Positions 8,026-16,702 of a stretch of 64,000 bases of DNA are shown one piece after another. This stretch comes from Arthrobacter sp. StoSoilB19 (GTDB taxonomy: Bacteria; Actinomycetota; Actinomycetes; Actinomycetales; Micrococcaceae). The notes beneath the pieces are model-generated. The model saw only the letters and a program-made list of their open reading frames with translations, was not told the origin of the DNA and made no database searches. The stretch spans positions 2,232,001 to 2,296,000 of the forward strand of contig NZ_AP024650.1 in assembly GCF_019977275.1 (NCBI RefSeq). Direction: 5' to 3'. Positions within the stretch are counted from its first letter, which is position 1. Every line of letters starts with the position of its first letter. Position numbers and translations under genes: made by a program.

Positions 8026-8796
8026 CTAGTGGTTGCGGGCCCTCCTGGCTCCGGGCCGCTGCAGGGGCACCCACAGCTTGTACCGGTCCGCACGGTAGTA
8101 GGAGACCGAGTAGTCAACCATTGCCCGGGCCACAAAGGCATGCCGCTGGATCTTCAGCAATGGTGCCCCCACTTCGACGTTGAGGAGGCGCGCCGTGGAC
8201 GGTGACGCCGCCGTCGCCTCGATCATGTCCTCCCCCCATTCCATAACAAGCCCGTACTGCTCGCTGAGGACGTTGTAGAGCGACGTGGGCGGCTCGCCGT
8301 CCAGCAGTCCCGGGACCCGATGAGCCGGTATGAAGTTTTCGTCCACGCTCATGGGCTCCCCATCCGCAAGAAGCAGCCGGCGGAAGCGGACCAGCGGGGT
8401 GCCCTCGTCCAGCTGCAATTCACGGGCCAGGAACGCACTGGCACCGATCTGTTCGAAGCTGAGCACTTTGGCGGCAGGCACCATGCCGCGCCGCTGCATT
8501 TCTTCGCTGTAGGACGTGAGCTTCACCTGCAGGTCGACTTTCGGCCGCCGGACGAAGGTTCCCAGGCCCACCACCCGCTCGATGACCTCCTCCCCCACCA
8601 GTGCATCGATGGCCTGCCGCACCGTCATCCTTGCAAGCCCAAACCGTTCGGCGAGGTCCCGTTCCGAGGGCAGCGCTGAGCCCGGCGGGCATGACTCCGC
8701 GATGTACGCGCGAAGGATTTCCCGGAGTTGGACGTAGATGGCCGTTCCGCTGCTGCGGTCTATTTCCCCCGTGATTGCGGCGGCGCCAGCTGCCAT
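8026..8796 (-). CDS. GntR-family (HutC subfamily) regulator, DasR/NagR-like
   Basis: This is a 256-residue transcription factor. The N-terminal winged helix (about 15-85) has the GntR signature PPGSALPSERDLAERFGLAR followed by MTVRQAIDALVGEEV; the C-terminal part (about 100-250) is a UTRA ligand-binding domain. The ATG at 8796 has AGGAGGAC six bases upstream and beats a start 28 codons further up. The gene is divergent from an HPr gene, and the shared region carries GGTCTAGACC, the core of the DasR (dre) operator of Streptomyces. In that family the ligand is a phosphorylated amino sugar. The link to amino-sugar/PTS control is inferred from operator and neighbour. Confidence 0.85.
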   Translation of the reverse strand: MAAGAAAITGEIDRSSGTAIYVQLREILRAYIAESCPPGSALPSERDLAERFGLARMTVRQAIDALVGEEVIERVVGLGTFVRRPKVDLQVKLTSYSEEMQRRGMVPAAKVLSFEQIGASAFLARELQLDEGTPLVRFRRLLLADGEPMSVDENFIPAHRVPGLLDGEPPTSLYNVLSEQYGLVMEWGEDMIEATAASPSTARLLNVEVGAPLLKIQRHAFVARAMVDYSVSYYRADRYKLWVPLQRPGARRARNH

Positions 8797-8837
8797 GATC
8801 GTCCTCCTGCCGTTGGGTGTCCCCTCAATTTTAGAAC

Positions 8838-8847
8838 GGTCTAGACC
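8838..8847. promoter_or_regulatory. dre-like operator for the GntR regulator
   Basis: GGTCTAGACC is a perfect palindrome 42 bp upstream of the regulator start; the extended context AACGGTCTAGACCAG matches the DasR consensus TGGTCTAGACCA at all but one outer base. A weaker half-match, TTGGTCTGGAAA, lies at 8899-8910, nearer the HPr gene. The regulator probably controls both itself and HPr. Confidence 0.75.
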
Positions 8848-8956
8848 AGCCACGGACCGCGGCAATCTTTCGCGCCGCATCCGTGCAGGCAGCTATATTT
8901 GGTCTGGAAATTTTGCCACGAGACGGAGGGGGCCGTCTTTCACAGAAGGAGTCCCT

Positions 8957-9250
8957 TTGCCAACAGAAAAGGCCGTGGTGGCAGCGCCCGCGGGCCTGCA
9001 TGCACGTTCCGCCGCGGTGTTTGTCCGAGCCGTCACCGACACGGGCCTGCCGGTCACCATCAGCAAGGCAGGCGCAGACAAGGCGGATGCCCGTTCCCTG
9101 CTTCAGGTGATGACGGCTGACTTCCCACAAGGCTGTGAGGTGGAGCTGTCCATTAGCGACAGTGCGCTGGAAGGCGGCCTGGGGCGCGAGCAGGCCGAGA
9201 ACGCGCTGCGGGAACTTCGAGGACTTTTAGAGTCGCAGGGAGCCGTCTAG
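8957..9250 (+). CDS. ptsH: HPr phosphocarrier of the PTS sugar transport system
   Basis: HPr passes phosphate from enzyme I to the sugar-specific EIIA proteins. The 97-residue protein has the active-site motif AGLHARSAA with His15 in the expected place. The usual residue three after the His is Pro (HARP); here it is Ser18. The start is TTG at 8957 with AGAAGGAG about 5 bases upstream; an in-frame GTG would cut off the first strand. No enzyme I gene is in the window. It is followed by a strong bidirectional terminator and is controlled, by inference, by the divergent DasR-like regulator. Confidence 0.88.
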   Translation: MPTEKAVVAAPAGLHARSAAVFVRAVTDTGLPVTISKAGADKADARSLLQVMTADFPQGCEVELSISDSALEGGLGREQAENALRELRGLLESQGAV

Positions 9251-9266
9251 GGGCTTCCAAAAGCGC

Positions 9267-9314
9267 AATAACGACGTCGGGCCCCACCGGAAGGTGGGGC
9301 CCGACGTCGTTATT
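9267..9314. terminator. Bidirectional terminator between ptsH and ctaF
   Basis: AATAACGACGTCGGGCCCC continues as a 22-bp perfect stem (9267-9288 with 9293-9314) around a GGAA loop. AT-rich outer ends give a short T run on both strands. It separates the convergent ptsH and ctaF genes. Confidence 0.85.
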
Positions 9315-9325
9315 CGTTTGCTTGC

Positions 9326-9727
9326 TTAGTGCGCGTGGTCACCGCGGCTGTACTCGTACACCCAGCCCACGAGGGCCACGATGGCCAGGCCACCTGCGAT
9401 GAAGATGACCCAGGCGCCTACGGCCAGGCCAAGGAAGCCGGTGGCGCAGGCGATGCCCAGGACCAGAGGCCACCAGCTCCAGGGGCTGAAGTGCCCCTGC
9501 TCGCCGGCGCCTTCGTGGATTTCAGCGTCGCTGCGGTCCTCGGGACGAAGACCGACGCGCCTTCCGGTGAAGCCGAGGTAGGCCCCGATCATGCCGGCGA
9601 GGCCACCCACAAGCAGGATGCCCAGGATGCCGACCCACTCACCCCAGTTGGTCAGGAATCCGTAGACCAGAGCGACGGGAACGAAGAAGAAGACTCCAGA
9701 ACCAAAGATCCAGGATTCGATTTTCAC
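9326..9727 (-). CDS. ctaF: Cytochrome c oxidase subunit IV (actinobacterial type)
   Basis: This small 133-residue subunit is found with actinobacterial aa3 oxidases. It has about four membrane segments in two pairs (near residues 7-24, 32-52, 84-103, 105-124) with a polar loop ([19 protein letters not shown]) between the pairs. Its ATG overlaps the ctaD stop by 4 bp (ATGA type), so it should be translated coupled to ctaD. The order ctaC-ctaD-ctaF is standard for Micrococcaceae. Confidence 0.92.
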   Translation of the reverse strand: MKIESWIFGSGVFFFVPVALVYGFLTNWGEWVGILGILLVGGLAGMIGAYLGFTGRRVGLRPEDRSDAEIHEGAGEQGHFSPWSWWPLVLGIACATGFLGLAVGAWVIFIAGGLAIVALVGWVYEYSRGDHAH

Positions 9728-11451
9728 TGTGCGGTGTCCTTCTGGTCGGCGTTGCCGAGGACCGCTGCTGCGGGTGCCGGCGACTCAACGGTGTGGACCT
9801 GGCGAAGTTCCGGGTGGTGCAGGTCCAGGGCGGGACGCTCCGAACGGATCCGGGGCAGGGACGTGAAGTTGTGGCGCGGCGGCGGGCAGGACGTGGCCCA
9901 CTCCAGCGAAGCACCGAAGCCCCACGGGTCATCAACCTGGACCTTTTCGGCGCTGCGCCAGGTGATGTAGACGTTCCAGAAGAACGGGATCAGGGACGCA
10001 CCCAGCACGAACGATGCCACGGTGGAGAACTGGTTCATCCAGGTGAAGTTGTCCTCCACGAGGTAGTCGGCGTAGCGGCGGGGCATGCCCTCGACGCCGA
10101 GCCAGTGCTGGATCAGGAAGGTGCCGTGGAAGCCCAGGAACAGCAGCCAGAAGTGGATCTTGCCCAGGCGCTCGTTGAGCATCTTGCCGGTCCACTTGGG
10201 CCACCAGAAATAGAACCCGGCGAACATGGCGAACACCACGGTGCCGAACACCACGTAGTGGAAGTGCGCCACCACGAAGTAGGAGTCCGAAACGTGGAAG
10301 TCCAGCGGCGGGGAGGCCAGGATGATGCCGGTGAGGCCGCCGAAGAGGAAGGTGATCATGAAGCCGATGCTCCAGAGCATCGGCGTTTCGAAGGTCAACG
10401 AGCCGCGCCACATGGTGCCGATCCAGTTGAAGAACTTTACGCCGGTGGGCACCGCGATGAGCATGGTCATGAAGGAGAAGAACGGCAGCAGGACGGCGCC
10501 GGTGACGTACATGTGGTGGGCCCACACCGTCACGGACAGGGCTGCAATGGCGATAGTGGCGTAGACCAGGCCCTTGTAGCCAAAGATCGGCTTGCGGCTG
10601 AAGACCGGGAAGATCTCCGACACGATGCCGAAGAACGGCAGCGCGATGATGTACACCTCCGGGTGGCCGAAGAACCAGAACAGGTGCTGCCAAAGAACAG
10701 CGCCGCCGTTCTCGGGATCGAAGATGTGGGCGCCGAACTTGCGGTCCGCGCCGAGCGCGAACAGGGCGGCGGCCAGCGGCGGGAATGCCATGAGCACCAG
10801 GATGGCGGTGATCAGGGTGTTCCAGGTGAAGATGGGCATCCGCCACATGGTCATGCCCGGGGCGCGCATGCAGATGATGGTGGTGATGAAGTTGACCGCA
10901 CCAAGGATGGTGCCGAAGCCGGACAGCGCCAGGCCGAAGACCCACAGGTCACCGCCGATGCCCGGGGTGAACGTCGTGTTCGACAGCGGCGCATAGGCGA
11001 ACCAGCCAAAGGACGCTGCGCCCTGCGGGGTGATGAAGCCGGACACCGCGATGGTGGAACCGAACAGGAAGAACCAGAAGGCCAACGCATTCAGGCGCGG
11101 GAACGCCACGTCAGGAGCGCCGATCTGCAGCGGCATGATCACGTTGGCGAACCCGGCAAACAGCGGGGTGGCGAACATCAGCAGCATCACCGTGCCGTGC
11201 ATGGTGAACAGCTGGTTGTACTGCTCCTTGGTCTGCAGGATCTGCATGCCGGGCTCGAACAGCTCGGCGCGGATGAGCAGCGCCATGACACCGCCCAGGC
11301 AGAAGAACACGAAGGACGCAATCAGGTACATGTACCCGATGGTCTTGTGGTCGGTGGAGGTGATCCAGTTGACGACGATGCGCCCCTTGGATTTAGGTAC
11401 CACGGGAGCCGACAGGACTCCCGCAGGTGCGGATTGGGTGTACGTAGCCAC
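9724..11451 (-). CDS. ctaD: Cytochrome c oxidase subunit I
   Basis: CtaD is the catalytic subunit that reduces oxygen at the heme a3-CuB site and pumps protons. The 575-residue protein has about twelve membrane helices. Metal ligands are visible in the family motifs: [11 protein letters not shown] (low-spin heme), [17 protein letters not shown] (CuB His and the cross-linked Tyr), HHMYVTG (CuB His pair) and [12 protein letters not shown] (heme a3 and heme a His). The start is GTG at 11451 with AAGGGGAGC just upstream. The gene lies 10 bp after ctaC and overlaps ctaF. Confidence 0.97.
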   Translation of the reverse strand: MATYTQSAPAGVLSAPVVPKSKGRIVVNWITSTDHKTIGYMYLIASFVFFCLGGVMALLIRAELFEPGMQILQTKEQYNQLFTMHGTVMLLMFATPLFAGFANVIMPLQIGAPDVAFPRLNALAFWFFLFGSTIAVSGFITPQGAASFGWFAYAPLSNTTFTPGIGGDLWVFGLALSGFGTILGAVNFITTIICMRAPGMTMWRMPIFTWNTLITAILVLMAFPPLAAALFALGADRKFGAHIFDPENGGAVLWQHLFWFFGHPEVYIIALPFFGIVSEIFPVFSRKPIFGYKGLVYATIAIAALSVTVWAHHMYVTGAVLLPFFSFMTMLIAVPTGVKFFNWIGTMWRGSLTFETPMLWSIGFMITFLFGGLTGIILASPPLDFHVSDSYFVVAHFHYVVFGTVVFAMFAGFYFWWPKWTGKMLNERLGKIHFWLLFLGFHGTFLIQHWLGVEGMPRRYADYLVEDNFTWMNQFSTVASFVLGASLIPFFWNVYITWRSAEKVQVDDPWGFGASLEWATSCPPPRHNFTSLPRIRSERPALDLHHPELRQVHTVESPAPAAAVLGNADQKDTAQ

Positions 11452-11461
11452 GTCGCTCCCC

Positions 11462-12334
11462 TTACTTGGTTTCGTTCAGGTTCGGGTTGCGGTCGTACTC
11501 GGCACCGAGCAGGCCGGTGTTGCCTTCGGCCTTGAGCTGGTCCATGTGGGCCTGGAATTCGGATTCCGACACCACCTTGACGCGGAACAGCATTTCGGAG
11601 TGGTACTCGCCGCAGAGTTCGGCACATTTGCCGTCGTAAGTGCCCTCTTTGGTGGGGGTGAACCGGATGTAGTTGGTCTTGCCGGGGATCATGTCGCGCT
11701 TCTGCAGGAAGGCGGGTACCCAGAAGGAGTGGATGACATCGCGGGCGTTGAGTTCGAGGTCAACAGACTTGTTCACCGGCAGGTACAGGGTGGGGAGCTG
11801 TTCCTTGTCGATGGTGTTGCCGGTGAGGTGGGCCTGGACACCGGCTTCGTGCAGGTCTTCCTGGATGACGTCGCCGGACTTGTAGTTGAAGTCCCAGGCC
11901 CACTGCTTGCCGCGGACGTCCACTACGACGTCGGCCGGCTGTGAACGGTCATCGATCGCCTGCTGGTCGCGGTCCGTGAAGTAGAAGAACACCAGGACCA
12001 TGAAGATGGGGATGGTCAGGTAGAAAACTTCCAGCGGAAGGTTGAAGCTGGTCTGCCGCGGGAAGCCAACGGTTCCCTTGCGGCGGCGGTAAGCGACCAG
12101 GCACCAGATGATCAGGCCCCACGTAATGGTGCCCACCACGAGCGCAGCAATCCATGAGTTGACCCAGAGGTCCATGATGCGGTCGGTGTTGCTGGTGGTG
12201 CCACGTTCAGTGGGCATCCACCCTTTCTCTACCTCTGGCGAACATCCGGTCAAAACCAACGCGCCGGCAATTGCCAAGCTTGAGATCGTGGTGATCGTTT
12301 TGCGTCGGCTGCCGGTTCGGTTCTGCGAACTCAC
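11462..12334 (-). CDS. ctaC: Cytochrome c oxidase subunit II (lipoprotein, CuA)
   Basis: Subunit II accepts electrons at its CuA centre and hands them to subunit I. The 290-residue protein begins with a lipoprotein signal ([14 protein letters not shown]), then two membrane helices (about 52-76 and 96-118), then an extracellular cupredoxin domain with the CuA motif [12 protein letters not shown] and an upstream His in VIHSFWVP. The start is GTG at 12334 with GGAAGGG eight bases before it. It is the first gene of ctaC-ctaD-ctaF. Confidence 0.96.
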   Translation of the reverse strand: MSSQNRTGSRRKTITTISSLAIAGALVLTGCSPEVEKGWMPTERGTTSNTDRIMDLWVNSWIAALVVGTITWGLIIWCLVAYRRRKGTVGFPRQTSFNLPLEVFYLTIPIFMVLVFFYFTDRDQQAIDDRSQPADVVVDVRGKQWAWDFNYKSGDVIQEDLHEAGVQAHLTGNTIDKEQLPTLYLPVNKSVDLELNARDVIHSFWVPAFLQKRDMIPGKTNYIRFTPTKEGTYDGKCAELCGEYHSEMLFRVKVVSESEFQAHMDQLKAEGNTGLLGAEYDRNPNLNETK

Positions 12335-12519
12335 AGACGGCCCTTCCTACTTGTTGCTGTTGTCCGGGCAGCCATCGGCGCTCCGGGCACAAAAAAGTTT
12401 TACTACTCGGTGTAGAGCTTACCGCTCCGCCGGGCGTTTCGCCCACATGTCGGCGCCGAGCCCCCATGCCGTTTTGGACGGCAGGAAACCCGGCGCGGAC
12501 ATCAGGCGAAATAACCGGC

Positions 12520-12909
12520 TTAGTGGAATGAATCGCCGCAGGCGCAGGAGCCGCCGGCGTTCGGATTGTCGATGGTGAAGCCCTGCTTGGAGATGGTGTC
12601 TTCGAAGTCGATGCTGGCGCCGCTCAGGTACGGCACGCTCATCTTGTCCACGACAACTTCGACGCCGTCGAAGTCGCGCACGGCATCACCATCAAGGAGC
12701 CGTTCGTCGAAGTAGAGCTGGTAGATCAGCCCCGAGCATCCGCCAGGCTGCACGGCCACGCGCAGGCGCAGGTCGGTGCGGCCTTCCTGTTCCAGGAGGC
12801 TGCGGACCTTGCCTGCAGCGACATCGGTCAGGTTGACCTCGTGAACGGGCAGTTCGTCGCTGGCCACGCTTGTGGCGGCGGTGCTGTTTTCGTTGGTTGC
12901 GGTGCTCAT
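12520..12909 (-). CDS. erpA: Iron-sulfur cluster insertion protein (HesB/IscA type)
   Basis: An A-type carrier that delivers Fe-S clusters to target enzymes. The 129 residues contain the three conserved cysteines: Cys58 in GGCSGLIYQL and Cys122/Cys124 in the C-terminal SCACGDSFH. AAGAAGG precedes the ATG by about 8 bases. The N-terminal 20 residues are low-complexity Ser/Thr/Asn. It is upstream of ctaC on the same strand, separated by 185 bp. No other suf/isc gene is in the window. Confidence 0.92.
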   Translation of the reverse strand: MSTATNENSTAATSVASDELPVHEVNLTDVAAGKVRSLLEQEGRTDLRLRVAVQPGGCSGLIYQLYFDERLLDGDAVRDFDGVEVVVDKMSVPYLSGASIDFEDTISKQGFTIDNPNAGGSCACGDSFH

Positions 12910-13093
12910 TGGCCTACCTTCTTAGGACGGTCTGGCGGCGTCGCCGTAACGGCGCCTGCCCCTACAAATACGGTATGGGCTATAGCTACATGCTACGCGC
13001 GGCAGTCCTGTAGCTCTAACTCCTGGCGTAACCGTCAAAGCACGCCGGTTGTTCCCTGACAGCCGCCTGCCCGCGTTCACGACGGAAGGCCCA

Positions 13094-14548
13094 TCACTTG
13101 CCGGTTGAAAGGCCTTCACTGTTCAGCCGCGCGAGCATGAGGGCCTCGGCCAGGATGGCGTTGCGGAAGTCACCGATGTGCAGGGACTCGTTGGCACTGT
13201 GTGCCCGTGAATCCGGGTCCTCCACGCCCGTCACCAGGATTTGCGCTTCGGGGTACAGGTCCGTCAGGTCGGCAATGAACGGGATGGAACCGCCGATTCC
13301 GGTTTCGACGGCGGGAACTCCCCAGGCCTCGCCCAGGGCCCACATGGCAACCGTTGCCGCAGCAGAGGAAGTGTCCGTCCGAAACGGATTGCCTGCCTCC
13401 CCCGGAGTGAAGACGACCCTCGCACCAAATGGGGCGTTGGCCTCCACGTGGCGGCGGACCGCCTCCATGGCCTCCGCGGGAACCTGGCCCGGCGCCAGCC
13501 GCAGGCTGAACTTTGCCCGTGCGCGCGGAAGGAGGGTGTTGGAGGCAACGTCCACGGCGGGTGCGTCGAAGCCGATGATTGACAATGCCGGCTTGGACCA
13601 CAGCCGCGAGGCGATGCTTCCCGTTCCAGCCAGCCGGACGCCGTCGAGCACGGAGGCATCGGCGCGGTAATCCGCCTCCGGCATGTCGACCCCGGCCGTG
13701 TCGCTGGACACCAGGCCCTCAATGGCCACGTTCCCATCCGTGTCGTGAAGGGTGGCGATCAGGCGGGACAGCAGGGTGGGGGCATCCAGCACCGGGCCGC
13801 CGTACATGCCGGAATGCACCGCATGGTCAAGGACCTGCACCTCAATCGTGCCATCCACGAGCCCACGCAGGCTGGTGGTCAGGGCAGGTACGCCGACCTT
13901 CCAGTTGCTGGAGTCGGCCACCACAATGACGTCTGCGCGGAGCAGCTCGCGGTTCGCCTCCAGGAATGTCCGGAACGTGGGCGACCCTGCTTCCTCCTCC
14001 CCCTCGATGAAGAAGGTGACGCCCAGCCCCAGGGAATCGGCGAGGACTTCCGAAACGGCTGCGTAAGCAGCAATGTGTGCCATGATGCCGGCTTTGTCGT
14101 CAGCGGCGCCGCGGCCGTAGAGGCGGCCGTCCTTCTCGACGGCGGTAAACGGCGTTGTTTCCCACAGGGACTCGTCCCCCACCGGCTGGACGTCATGGTG
14201 GGCGTAAAGCAGGATGGTCGGGTTTCCTTTTGCGGCAGGCCGGCGGGCGACGACGGCCGGCCCGCCTGGCGTGCCGTCGGCCTTGTTGACGGACAGGACC
14301 TGGACCCCGCCGATCCCCACACCCCGGAGGAGTTCGGCGACGGCCTCCGCGCTGCGCTCCAGTGGCATGCGGTCGAAGCTTGGCCAGGCGATGCCCGGGA
14401 TGGCCACGAGGTCCTTGAGACGTGCCAAAGTTTGATCGAAGGAACGGTCCACCGCAGCACGGAGATCTTCCGTCCTGCCGATGGCCTCAGGGCCTGGTCC
14501 TGATGTTCCGGTGGTGCTGTGCGGGGTGGCCGCGGGTGATGAAGTCAT
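13094..14548 (-). CDS. M20-family metallopeptidase / dipeptidase
   Basis: A cytoplasmic zinc hydrolase likely cleaving dipeptides or N-acylated amino acids. The 484 residues (ATG at 14548; a longer frame upstream has no support) show the M20 layout: metal ligands in YAHHDVQPVG, GRGAADDKAG and EGEEEAGSP, an inserted dimerisation domain (about 205-350), and a last ligand region near NESLHIGDF. Actinobacterial homologues are annotated dipeptidase. The ribosome binding site is weak. It is divergent from the DUF3043 gene. Confidence 0.9.
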   Translation of the reverse strand: MTSSPAATPHSTTGTSGPGPEAIGRTEDLRAAVDRSFDQTLARLKDLVAIPGIAWPSFDRMPLERSAEAVAELLRGVGIGGVQVLSVNKADGTPGGPAVVARRPAAKGNPTILLYAHHDVQPVGDESLWETTPFTAVEKDGRLYGRGAADDKAGIMAHIAAYAAVSEVLADSLGLGVTFFIEGEEEAGSPTFRTFLEANRELLRADVIVVADSSNWKVGVPALTTSLRGLVDGTIEVQVLDHAVHSGMYGGPVLDAPTLLSRLIATLHDTDGNVAIEGLVSSDTAGVDMPEADYRADASVLDGVRLAGTGSIASRLWSKPALSIIGFDAPAVDVASNTLLPRARAKFSLRLAPGQVPAEAMEAVRRHVEANAPFGARVVFTPGEAGNPFRTDTSSAAATVAMWALGEAWGVPAVETGIGGSIPFIADLTDLYPEAQILVTGVEDPDSRAHSANESLHIGDFRNAILAEALMLARLNSEGLSTGK

Positions 14549-14640
14549 GGCCAAAACATTACCCCCGTCACATTCCGCGGCCTGCCGCCGCAGACGCGGG
14601 GGCAGGCAGCGGGCGGGCTGCTGCAAGGTATTCTGTTCTG

Positions 14641-15243
14641 GTGTTCGGACGTAGAAAAGAAGCGCCCTCGGCGCAGGAAACCATAGACCAGCAGGCAGCG
14701 GAGACGGCGGCGCGGCAGAACAGTGCCGCGGGCAAGGGTGCCCCTACCCCCACCCGGAAGGCCCAGGAAGCTGCCCGCAAGCGCCCGCTCGTGCCTGAGG
14801 ACCGCAAGGCGTCCAAGGCTGCCGAACGCCAGGCCATCCAGGACCAGCGCCTCAAGATGCGGCGGGCCATGGACACCGGCGACGAGAAGTTCCTGCCGCT
14901 GCGCGACAAGGGTCCGCAGAAACGGTTTGCCCGCGACTTTGTGGATGCGCGGTTCAACCTTGGCGAATACCTGATGTTCGGCGCCCTGGTCTTTGTGCTG
15001 GTTTCCCTGGTGGTCCCGGCCTCCAGCGACATGATGATTTACGTCCTGGGCGCTTTCTGGGTCATGTTCCTGGCAGTCTTCGTGGACGTCTTCATTCTGT
15101 CGCGCAAGCTCCGCAAGCGGCTGGCGGAAAAGTTCGGCGAGGTGGAGCGCGGTACTGTCTGGTACGGCTCCATGCGGTCCCTGCAGTTCCGGAAACTGCG
15201 GCTGCCCAAGCCCCAGGTCCAGCGCGGACAGTACCCTGCCTGA
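14641..15243 (+). CDS. DUF3043 membrane protein
   Basis: A 200-residue protein of the actinobacterial DUF3043 family. The N-terminal half is charged and Ala-rich (about 1-100), followed by a basic segment GPQKRFARDFVDARFNLGEY and two membrane helices (about 119-138 and 141-161), then a basic C-terminus. Function unknown. GTG at 14641 starts 6 bases after TATTCT (14629-14634), which suggests a leaderless mRNA. Its terminator is interrupted by IS element B. Confidence 0.85.
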   Translation: MFGRRKEAPSAQETIDQQAAETAARQNSAAGKGAPTPTRKAQEAARKRPLVPEDRKASKAAERQAIQDQRLKMRRAMDTGDEKFLPLRDKGPQKRFARDFVDARFNLGEYLMFGALVFVLVSLVVPASSDMMIYVLGAFWVMFLAVFVDVFILSRKLRKRLAEKFGEVERGTVWYGSMRSLQFRKLRLPKPQVQRGQYPA

Positions 15244-15260
15244 CCCTGCATCCACTTAAG

Positions 15261-15277
15261 AACGAAAAGCCCGGCGG
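15261..15277 (+). terminator. Left arm of the DUF3043/pyrD terminator, split by IS element B
   Basis: AACGAAAAGCCCGGCGG is the exact reverse complement of 17255-17271. Without the IS the arms would form a 17-bp stem with loop TGTT, serving the convergent DUF3043 and pyrD genes. Confidence 0.9.
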
Positions 15278-15350
15278 TGTTTGAACTGGTCCCCGAAAGT
15301 TGGACTCGCAAATGCGATGTATCCACTTTAGCGGCCAGCTATCGGCTGTT

Positions 15351-15390
15351 CGCAGAAGTCCCCGTCCCAAGTGGGACGGGGACTTCTGCG
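15351..15390. terminator. Right-end hairpin of element B
   Basis: CGCAGAAGTCCCCGTCCCA (15351-15369) pairs perfectly with 15372-15390. It occupies the same place as the hairpin 7842-7879 of element A, with the inner CCGTCCCA shared and the outer stem changed on both arms. Confidence 0.75.
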
Positions 15391-15485
15391 TGTTTGAACC
15401 ACCTGCCAAGCCAGGGGGGCGAGAGCTGCACCTGGGTTTAGCCCGTTCATTGACCTTCATGCCGTATTCGTGGATCGTTTGGTCC

Positions 15486-15827
15486 ATGAGCCGGGGGACG
15501 CGAATCGCTTTGTCTTTGATGGTTTCCGTGTTGGTGCTGGCGGGCATTTTTGCCGGCGTCCGGCTATGGAACGTCCATCAACAGACATCGGACTGGGTCC
15601 TGTCGCCCAAGGAAGTTCCGTCCAGAGTGCAGTTTGCCGACCGCGAATATAACTGTGGTCCCAACCCACAGCCCGCCGAACACGATGTATCCGCCCTAAC
15701 CTCTCAAGGCAGGACAGCCGGAGGGGGCGAGATATTTGCTCAGGAGCCTTCTGCCGAAGCCAGAGTGTTTATCGTCGTGCAGACAGGCAAGGGCGCGTTC
15801 GGCTGCGGTCTAATGGGGGGACCCTAG
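15486..15827 (+). CDS. Passenger gene of element B: predicted exported or anchored protein
   Basis: The 113-residue product has an N-terminal basic region and a hydrophobic signal or anchor (about 6-24: ALSLMVSVLVLAGIFAG), then a polar extracellular part with two Cys residues (EYNCGPN, FGCGL) that could form a disulfide. No family is recognised. The start is uncertain: ATG at 15486 or 15459, neither with a good ribosome binding site. It runs opposite to the transposase and shows no similarity to the passenger of element A. Confidence 0.5.
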   Translation: MSRGTRIALSLMVSVLVLAGIFAGVRLWNVHQQTSDWVLSPKEVPSRVQFADREYNCGPNPQPAEHDVSALTSQGRTAGGGEIFAQEPSAEARVFIVVQTGKGAFGCGLMGGP

Positions 15828-15851
15828 TCCAGCTGTGCTTCTAATTGGGAC

Positions 15852-16646
15852 CTAAGCCGCAAGCATCTGAGCACGGTACTGTACCGGGCTCAAGCCCTTG
15901 AGCTTGGTGGAAATTCTTTCGGTGTTGTACCAGCTGATGTATGCGTGCAGCGCTGATGCGAGTGCGTCGGTGTTGAGGAACCGGACGCGGTGGAAGAGCT
16001 CTTCCTTCAGGTGTCCGAAGAAGTTCTCCATGACGGCGTTGTCGTAGCAGTTGGCTTTGCGTGACATTGATTGGACGGCGCCGGCGTTCTCCAGGAGTGT
16101 GCGCCAGGAGTTGTGCTGATACTGGAACCCTTGGTCTGAGTGGACGAAGGGTTTCTCCCCGTTCTCCAGCGTGGCCAAGGCGCCGCGCAATGAGGAGTTG
16201 GTCAGTTCCAGGTTGGGCGAGGTCCCAATGGCGTAGGAGATGATCTGCCGGTCGAACAGGTCCATGATCGGTGAGAGGTAGAGTTTCCTGTCGCCGACGC
16301 TGAACTCGGTCACATCGGTCACCCACTTCTGGTCTGGGGCGTCCGCGTCGAACTGGCGTTTCAGCAGGTTCGGGGCCACGATGCCATGCTCGCCCTGGTA
16401 GGAGTTGTATCGCTTCCTGCTTCGGACCTTGCAGACCAGCCGGAGGGAACGCATCAGCTTCAGAACCGTCTTCTTAGCGACCGTCCATCCTTGCTTCAAC
16501 AGTTCAATATGGATCCGGCGATGCCCGTACCGGCCGTGGTTCTTCGTAAAAATGTCAGTGACAGCGGCCTTCAGGGACGCCCGTGGATCGGGGCCATTGA
16601 GTTTGGCTTGGTGGTAGAAGAACGTGGACCGGGCTAACCCGGCCAC
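15852..16646 (-). CDS. IS3-family transposase OrfB, DDE integrase core (element B)
   Basis: Catalytic half of the element B transposase: 264 residues with the same Asp111, Asp171 and Glu207 triad and D-35-E spacing as element A. By eye 22 residues differ from element A, so the copies are cousins rather than a fresh duplication. It is in the -1 frame relative to orfA and expressed through the heptamer at 16736-16742. Confidence 0.92.
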   Translation of the reverse strand: MAGLARSTFFYHQAKLNGPDPRASLKAAVTDIFTKNHGRYGHRRIHIELLKQGWTVAKKTVLKLMRSLRLVCKVRSRKRYNSYQGEHGIVAPNLLKRQFDADAPDQKWVTDVTEFSVGDRKLYLSPIMDLFDRQIISYAIGTSPNLELTNSSLRGALATLENGEKPFVHSDQGFQYQHNSWRTLLENAGAVQSMSRKANCYDNAVMENFFGHLKEELFHRVRFLNTDALASALHAYISWYNTERISTKLKGLSPVQYRAQMLAA

Positions 16647-16702
16647 GTCCAGCAGAACCTCTAATCGGTGCTCAGCCTTGAGAGCGATGACAGCGCGAAC
16701 CT

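Noticed and set aside
9793..11535. 580-codon frame on the plus strand opposite ctaD
   Set aside because: It is the antisense of a conserved oxidase gene, has strongly charged low-complexity sequence (His, Glu, Gln, Gly), and arises from GC-rich third positions.
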